From NCBI GenBank assembly GCA_947601845.1, contig CANQGH010000007.1, positions 1 to 46,826 on the forward strand: a DNA stretch of 46,826 nucleotides, in the 5' to 3' direction. The notes below the pieces were generated by a model. The model was given only the letters and a program-made list of their open reading frames with translations. It was not told the origin of the DNA and made no database searches. Origin of the DNA: an uncultured Bacilli bacterium. GTDB lineage: Bacteria > Bacillota_I > Bacilli_A > RF39 > UBA660. Of this stretch, positions 43,182-46,826 are shown one piece after another. Both the position numbers and the translations under genes were made by a program. Numbering within the stretch: position 1 is the stretch's first letter; each line of letters begins with the position of its first letter.

Positions 43182-44738
43182 TTAATATAATACATAAATA
43201 AGTAAAAAACCAACAATTGATATTATAATGAACGCAAGTAACGGAGCATAAGATACTTTAGCAGCCTCTTCATTAGATGGATGCATAGCTGGATGCTGAC
43301 CTAAAGTTTTAGTATACTGTAAATTATTGCTTTTACTATTTTCATTGATATTTTCATTAGGTTTATTATCAAAACTAAATGCTTCAGCCGTTCCATTTTC
43401 ATTCATAACATTATAGTTACTAAATGAAGCAGCGGCTTCTGGAATTACTTTAGATTCAAATTCCGATTTTGGAATAACCAATGTTTTTTCCGTATCATCA
43501 TCGAGTCTTATATAAGCATCTTGTCCATCTGGAGTAAATCTAACGTCCATTTTAGAATCAGTAGTTATGTGATCGAAGAAATTATCTATTTGCTCACGAG
43601 CATCACTTCCTCTAGCAACATATCTATTGTTATAGTCTATATCAACCATCTTAGCATCTGGCACACCTTTGATTGGATCATAATTACTATTAAACATATC
43701 TTTACTAGGGTCAGCTTTAACACTGTCAGTATAATTAACATTAGTGGCAGCTTCAGCTAATTTCGCTCCATCTGGAACATTTTTAACTTCAGTAAGACCT
43801 CCACCTATATATTCTCCAGCCTCATATCCAAGATTATTAGCAATTATATCTGCTTCTTCTTTATCTCCTTGGATAAAATATGAATTTTCACCATTTCTGT
43901 TAGCATAAACTATTTTGGTATCACCAATTTCCGGTTCTCCATTGTGGTATTGATTTTTTATTTCCTGCAATTTTGCTGGCATTTCTCGTTTATAATTTTT
44001 TTCTTTATCAGTTGTTTTTAAAATTTCCTGAACTTTTTCAAACATTTCATAACTTTTATTTTTTAACTCTTCTGGAGTTAGAGTTTTATCAGTTATAGCA
44101 ATGGTTAGGCTCTCTTGTCCAGTCGACTCTACCCTATCTAATGACACATCAATTCCTTTAAGATCTGTCCTTTCGCCATCAGGATGCATATTTAATAACA
44201 AATTATCAATATACGCATTACTAATTGGGTCAAGTTGGAAAGATATTCCAGGCATTCCTTTATTACCAGCTTCACTTCCCAAAATAGTGATTCCTTGTGC
44301 AACAGCAAAAGCTGTAATGCCCGCTAAAAGAAGATCATTATCACTTAATTCATTGCCTTTCTTATCGGTGCTAGGAGGTAATTCTTGATATGTAGATACA
44401 TTATTATCGTTAGAAGATGTAACTGTATAATCAGGATCAGCAGTTATTAATTCTATAGGGCGATCCTCGATTATGTTATTATTATGCTCTGATGTAACTT
44501 CATTAATAGCATCAGCATTATTATTAATTATCGTATCATTAGTAGCTACAACTTCTTTTAGTTCGCCACGAATTACCGATGGTACATTATCATTTTGTGA
44601 TAAACCTATTAATATATCTCGCACTTCCTCAAATGGGTATTGTTGTAGGCTTAATAAAACATCATTTATATTATTAAAATTAACACTACCACTACTAATC
44701 ATTCCTTTAACTTCTTCTTTCGTATATATACGTTCCAT
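43182..44738 (-). CDS. Large C-tail-anchored hypothetical protein
   Basis: A 518-residue acidic protein with no signal peptide and a single hydrophobic helix at the extreme C-terminus (LLAFIIISIVGFLLIYVLY), so nearly all of it should remain in the cytoplasm, anchored by the tail. The N-terminal 60 residues are helical; the middle is Asn/Asp/Glu-rich and probably partly disordered. A segment at about 175-225 and another at about 400-450 (MDVRFTPDGQDAYIRL) look globular. No family is recognised. The upstream in-frame start lies in hydrophobic sequence without a ribosome binding site; AGAGGTGG fits the ATG at 44738. Confidence 0.7.
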   Translation of the reverse strand: MERIYTKEEVKGMISSGSVNFNNINDVLLSLQQYPFEEVRDILIGLSQNDNVPSVIRGELKEVVATNDTIINNNADAINEVTSEHNNNIIEDRPIELITADPDYTVTSSNDNNVSTYQELPPSTDKKGNELSDNDLLLAGITAFAVAQGITILGSEAGNKGMPGISFQLDPISNAYIDNLLLNMHPDGERTDLKGIDVSLDRVESTGQESLTIAITDKTLTPEELKNKSYEMFEKVQEILKTTDKEKNYKREMPAKLQEIKNQYHNGEPEIGDTKIVYANRNGENSYFIQGDKEEADIIANNLGYEAGEYIGGGLTEVKNVPDGAKLAEAATNVNYTDSVKADPSKDMFNSNYDPIKGVPDAKMVDIDYNNRYVARGSDAREQIDNFFDHITTDSKMDVRFTPDGQDAYIRLDDDTEKTLVIPKSEFESKVIPEAAASFSNYNVMNENGTAEAFSFDNKPNENINENSKSNNLQYTKTLGQHPAMHPSNEEAAKVSYAPLLAFIIISIVGFLLIYVLY

Positions 44739-44782
44739 AACCATCCACCTCTCTACTATAATTAATAATATCATAAAATAAA

Positions 44783-44807
44783 TAAAAATGCATTAAAAAA
44801 TGCATTA
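44783..44807 (-). terminator. Possible terminator from paired AATGCATT repeats
   Basis: Two copies of the self-complementary AATGCATT (44787-44794 and 44799-44806) can pair, with a T-rich tract after them on the minus strand. Confidence 0.5.
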
Positions 44808-44866
44808 ATTGTAATTTTTTATCCTTATAAAGGGCAAAATTAAAAATTTATAAACAAAATACTGAA

Positions 44867-45220
44867 TTAATCAGTATTTAAATCATTTATTTCTTCTATT
44901 GATAAATCTGTATATTTAGCTATAGTGTTAATATCTACATTATCTTTTAACATGGATAAAGCTACATCTTCAATTCCCTTTTCATACCCATCATTCCTTG
45001 CTTGTTCTTGTAGAGCTACCTCTTTATCATATGATTCCCCAAAACTCTCTTCACTACATACCTCTACGGCCTCTTTTATATGGTCTTCCATTACCTTATC
45101 TCCCATTATCAATTCTTCTGATGACTTTATATTAGGTTCTATTAATGCTAATATGCACCTCTCTAATTCATTTAAGCTATCTATACCTTCATTATAATAC
45201 TTTTGCCTTAATTTTGGTAC
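44867..45220 (-). pseudogene. Decayed C-terminal fragment of an Rpn/PD-(D/E)XK transposase-family gene
   Basis: The frame reads from VPKLRQKYYNEG (45220) to the TAA at 44867 without a plausible start: the only upstream initiator is a TTG with no ribosome binding site, and the frame is closed by stops at 45269-45271 inside the neighbouring gene. The sequence (ERCILALIEPNI, GDKVMEDHIKEAVEV, SYDKEV, then YEKGIEDVALSML and a short DLSIEEI helix) is the C-terminal part of Rpn-type proteins; the catalytic domain is lost. It matches the small gene at 4105-4359 over about 60 residues. Confidence 0.7.
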
Positions 45221-45257
45221 ATATATATTTACTATTATTATTTTACTCGTTAATTTT

Positions 45258-46826
45258 TTAATTAGTCTTTATTACATATGGTGAACTGCTAGTTCCGTTA
45301 CCACTTGTTACTTCTACGTTAAGATTAAGATTGATGACGGGGCGCACACCTAGACCATTCCAAACGTCCGCGTTGGCATGGCCCCCAGTCCAGCTATAGT
45401 ACCAATCGTCCGCGTAGGAATCGACAGAGCTGAAGTGGAAGGGGCTCATGGTCCAATATTGGGCTCCAGTATATAGATAATAATTACTATTAGCTACACC
45501 ATATACTCCACCAGCATAGGCAGCCTCATCATTGGTTATTAATCCTACTTTGTATTTAGACATACCATTTCCTTTAGGATTATCTACCGTAAATAAGTCG
45601 TGTGATGGTTCTGGGCATGCAAATTGAGGTGTCTTGTTATAAAATAATCTTCCAGCTGAACCATAATAGGTAGTTGTTCTTCCTATACCTGTTCCGCTAT
45701 ATAATGTTCTATCACTGCAGAAACCAGTATCTGATATATAGTCATCATAACTTAATAAGTGACTTTGATACCAATTCTCTAAATATGTTTTAATAGTAGA
45801 ATCTACTCCATTATTATGTGCTTGTTCGTATGATGTTGAATAATATCCTGAATGCATTTCGGCAGCCCACACTTGGTATGTATTTTCATCTTGCCTTGCT
45901 TCTGTTAATTTTAGCATATGTACACATGTTATACTTTGTGAAGTACATGTATAATAATTATAATAGTCACTTGTATATTTCCCATCTACTGGTTCAGTTA
46001 ATGTATATATTCCTGTTGTTTTATCAAATGAATATGTTTGGGACATCTTTACTGTTCCTGTTGTTTGAGTCCATATCGAACCACTAAAGTTACCATATCC
46101 ATCACTATAGGTAGTAGGTTTACCATACATATACCCTACATTGGCATTATCACCCACCATTGAGTTAAAAGCACTTGTTCCTACGTGCGCATTACTTCCG
46201 GTTGCAGAAGAACTGGTTCCTTGATATATAAGTCTTATACTTCCATCTTCATTTATTCTTATTATTCGCCAATAGTATCCTGCAAAATAAACATAATTAT
46301 TGGTGACATCTCCTCTAAAGTAATAAGTTGTCTTTCCATCTTCAGTATTTTTATTGGTGTAATATAGTCCTTTTCCATTACTATCACTACTTATCTTACT
46401 AAAATCAATACTAGTATCACTTTGAGGTGTATTATCTTGTAATATTTTTCTAGATAGTCGAATTGGTGTTATATCAAAACCACTACTTGGTATATTATTT
46501 CCTAAATCTTGGACATAAGTTACATCTAAAGTTAATTTATTATCGGTTAGACTTGGTTGAGAAGTAATACTACTATCATAACTTATTGTAATATTAAAAG
46601 TAGTTGTTGTACCTTTAGCTAATTTGTCTCCTATCTTGATTCCATCTATTTTAAACTTGATGGCATCGCTTCCTAATTCACTGGATGCAATATTTTGAAT
46701 AATGGCATCTAATGTTCCTTGATTAGCTACTGTTACTTTATATATTATTTCATCTCCTGGAAGTTTAAAATCTACATTAAAGGTTACACTTGTTCCACTT
46801 GCTATAGGGTTATCTGTAACTGTTAC
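45258..46826 (-). CDS. Large surface protein, C-terminal part, with lectin-like domain and candidate hypervariable region (partial)
   Basis: The frame is open from the stop at 45258 to the right edge, so the N-terminus lies outside; 522 residues are visible. The first 120 visible residues form a beta-rich domain (PGDEIIYKVTVANQG, typical of DUF11/CARDB-like surface repeats). Next comes a segment beginning YYFRGDVTNNYVYFAGYYWRII, then a globular domain ending NDEAAYAGG...YWTMSP...GVRPVINL, similar to DUF6273/C-type-lectin-like folds of gut Firmicutes. The last part of that domain (45340-45470) is GC-rich with NNC/NNT codons, unlike the AT-rich rest. No C-terminal anchor is present, so anchoring must be by the missing part or none. 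Confidence 0.75.
   Translation of the reverse strand, partial: VTVTDNPIASGTSVTFNVDFKLPGDEIIYKVTVANQGTLDAIIQNIASSELGSDAIKFKIDGIKIGDKLAKGTTTTFNITISYDSSITSQPSLTDNKLTLDVTYVQDLGNNIPSSGFDITPIRLSRKILQDNTPQSDTSIDFSKISSDSNGKGLYYTNKNTEDGKTTYYFRGDVTNNYVYFAGYYWRIIRINEDGSIRLIYQGTSSSATGSNAHVGTSAFNSMVGDNANVGYMYGKPTTYSDGYGNFSGSIWTQTTGTVKMSQTYSFDKTTGIYTLTEPVDGKYTSDYYNYYTCTSQSITCVHMLKLTEARQDENTYQVWAAEMHSGYYSTSYEQAHNNGVDSTIKTYLENWYQSHLLSYDDYISDTGFCSDRTLYSGTGIGRTTTYYGSAGRLFYNKTPQFACPEPSHDLFTVDNPKGNGMSKYKVGLITNDEAAYAGGVYGVANSNYYLYTGAQYWTMSPFHFSSVDSYADDWYYSWTGGHANADVWNGLGVRPVINLNLNVEVTSGNGTSSSPYVIKTN
45340..45470 (-). other. Candidate DGR variable region (GC-rich NNY-codon patch)
   Basis: Within the surface-protein gene the codons for YWTMSP...WNGLGVRPVI are TTC, CAC, TTC, AGC, TCT, GTC, GAT, TCC, TAC, GAC, GAT, TAC and so on, almost all ending in C or T and poor in A. 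The patch is followed by the GC-rich stretch GTGCGCCCCGTC, which could serve as the homing-initiation end. This is the pattern of AAC/AAT codons after adenine mutagenesis; no template repeat is visible in the window. Confidence 0.45.

Noticed and set aside
44101-44388. Plus-strand open frame opposite the tail-anchored protein gene
   Set aside because: It lies wholly inside a longer minus-strand gene, has no ribosome binding site and looks like a frame shadow; the same holds for the other plus-strand frames, including those opposite smc, pnp, ftsZ and thrS.
1-46826. CRISPR array or cas genes to go with the CARF nuclease
   Set aside because: No series of regularly spaced direct repeats and no Cas10, Cas7 or Cas6-like frame could be found in the window.
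1-46826. tRNA and rRNA genes
   Set aside because: The intergenic gaps are short and AT-rich and none shows a cloverleaf with CCA-end stem or rRNA-like GC-rich sequence.
44867-46826. DGR reverse transcriptase or template repeat inside the window
   Set aside because: No reverse-transcriptase motif in any frame and no second GC-rich patch similar to 45340-45470 was seen.

Overview
The window is a stretch of an AT-rich bacterial chromosome in which every supported gene is on the minus strand. The gene content is that of a low-GC, Gram-positive-type Firmicute: a PASTA-domain cell-division transpeptidase, MraZ, FtsA/FtsZ, AddAB instead of RecBCD, a T-box leader, GreA and paired U32 tRNA-hydroxylation proteins. 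The genetic code is standard: TGA is used as a stop (for example at 36331-36333) and Trp is TGG. Several housekeeping proteins are shorter than usual (ThrRS without a TGS domain, a 981-residue Smc, short AddA and AddB). This suggests a streamlined, probably host-associated uncultured lineage of the Bacilli/RF39 kind; that placement is inference only.

Layout, left to right (transcription runs right to left). 116-4025: division and cell-wall cluster mraZ-rsmH-ftsL-pbpB with 10-bp-spaced MraZ operator repeats. 4105-6389: a small Rpn-like fragment and a hybrid sensor protein whose phospho-acceptor His is Gln. 6449-9789: an acyl-CoA synthetase-like enzyme, a nucleoside phosphorylase and a Nudix hydrolase. 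9802-12274: thrS preceded by a small gene of unknown function, both behind a Thr T-box. 12294-14200: a stand-alone CARF plus PD-(D/E)XK protein (Card1/Can2, DUF1887-like) with no CRISPR locus in view, followed by a pentapeptide-like protein. 14280-19996: GNAT, short Smc and two tandem paralogues of unknown function. 20178-22740: rpsO-pnp. 22747-26655: a four-gene operon of unknown function that includes a small HTH protein, with a perfect 16-bp palindrome over its promoter. 26676-29101: ftsA-ftsZ. 29157-34014: phosphohexomutase, a membrane-anchored protein, trigger factor, a non-coding stretch with a recurring motif, a sortase-type surface protein and greA. 34021-42808: HD triphosphohydrolase, trhP2/trhP1 and addA/addB. 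42885-46826: two membrane proteins, a decayed Rpn fragment and the C-terminal part of a large surface protein cut by the window edge.

The most unusual signal is in that last gene. A short GC-rich patch (about 45340-45470) in an otherwise AT-rich gene encodes the C-terminal part of a lectin-like domain almost entirely with codons ending in C or T. This is the pattern left when a diversity-generating retroelement replaces AAC/AAT codons by adenine mutagenesis. No reverse transcriptase or template repeat lies in the window, so this remains a hypothesis. The CARF nuclease and the HTH operon with a possible RelE-like domain are the next most interesting candidates.
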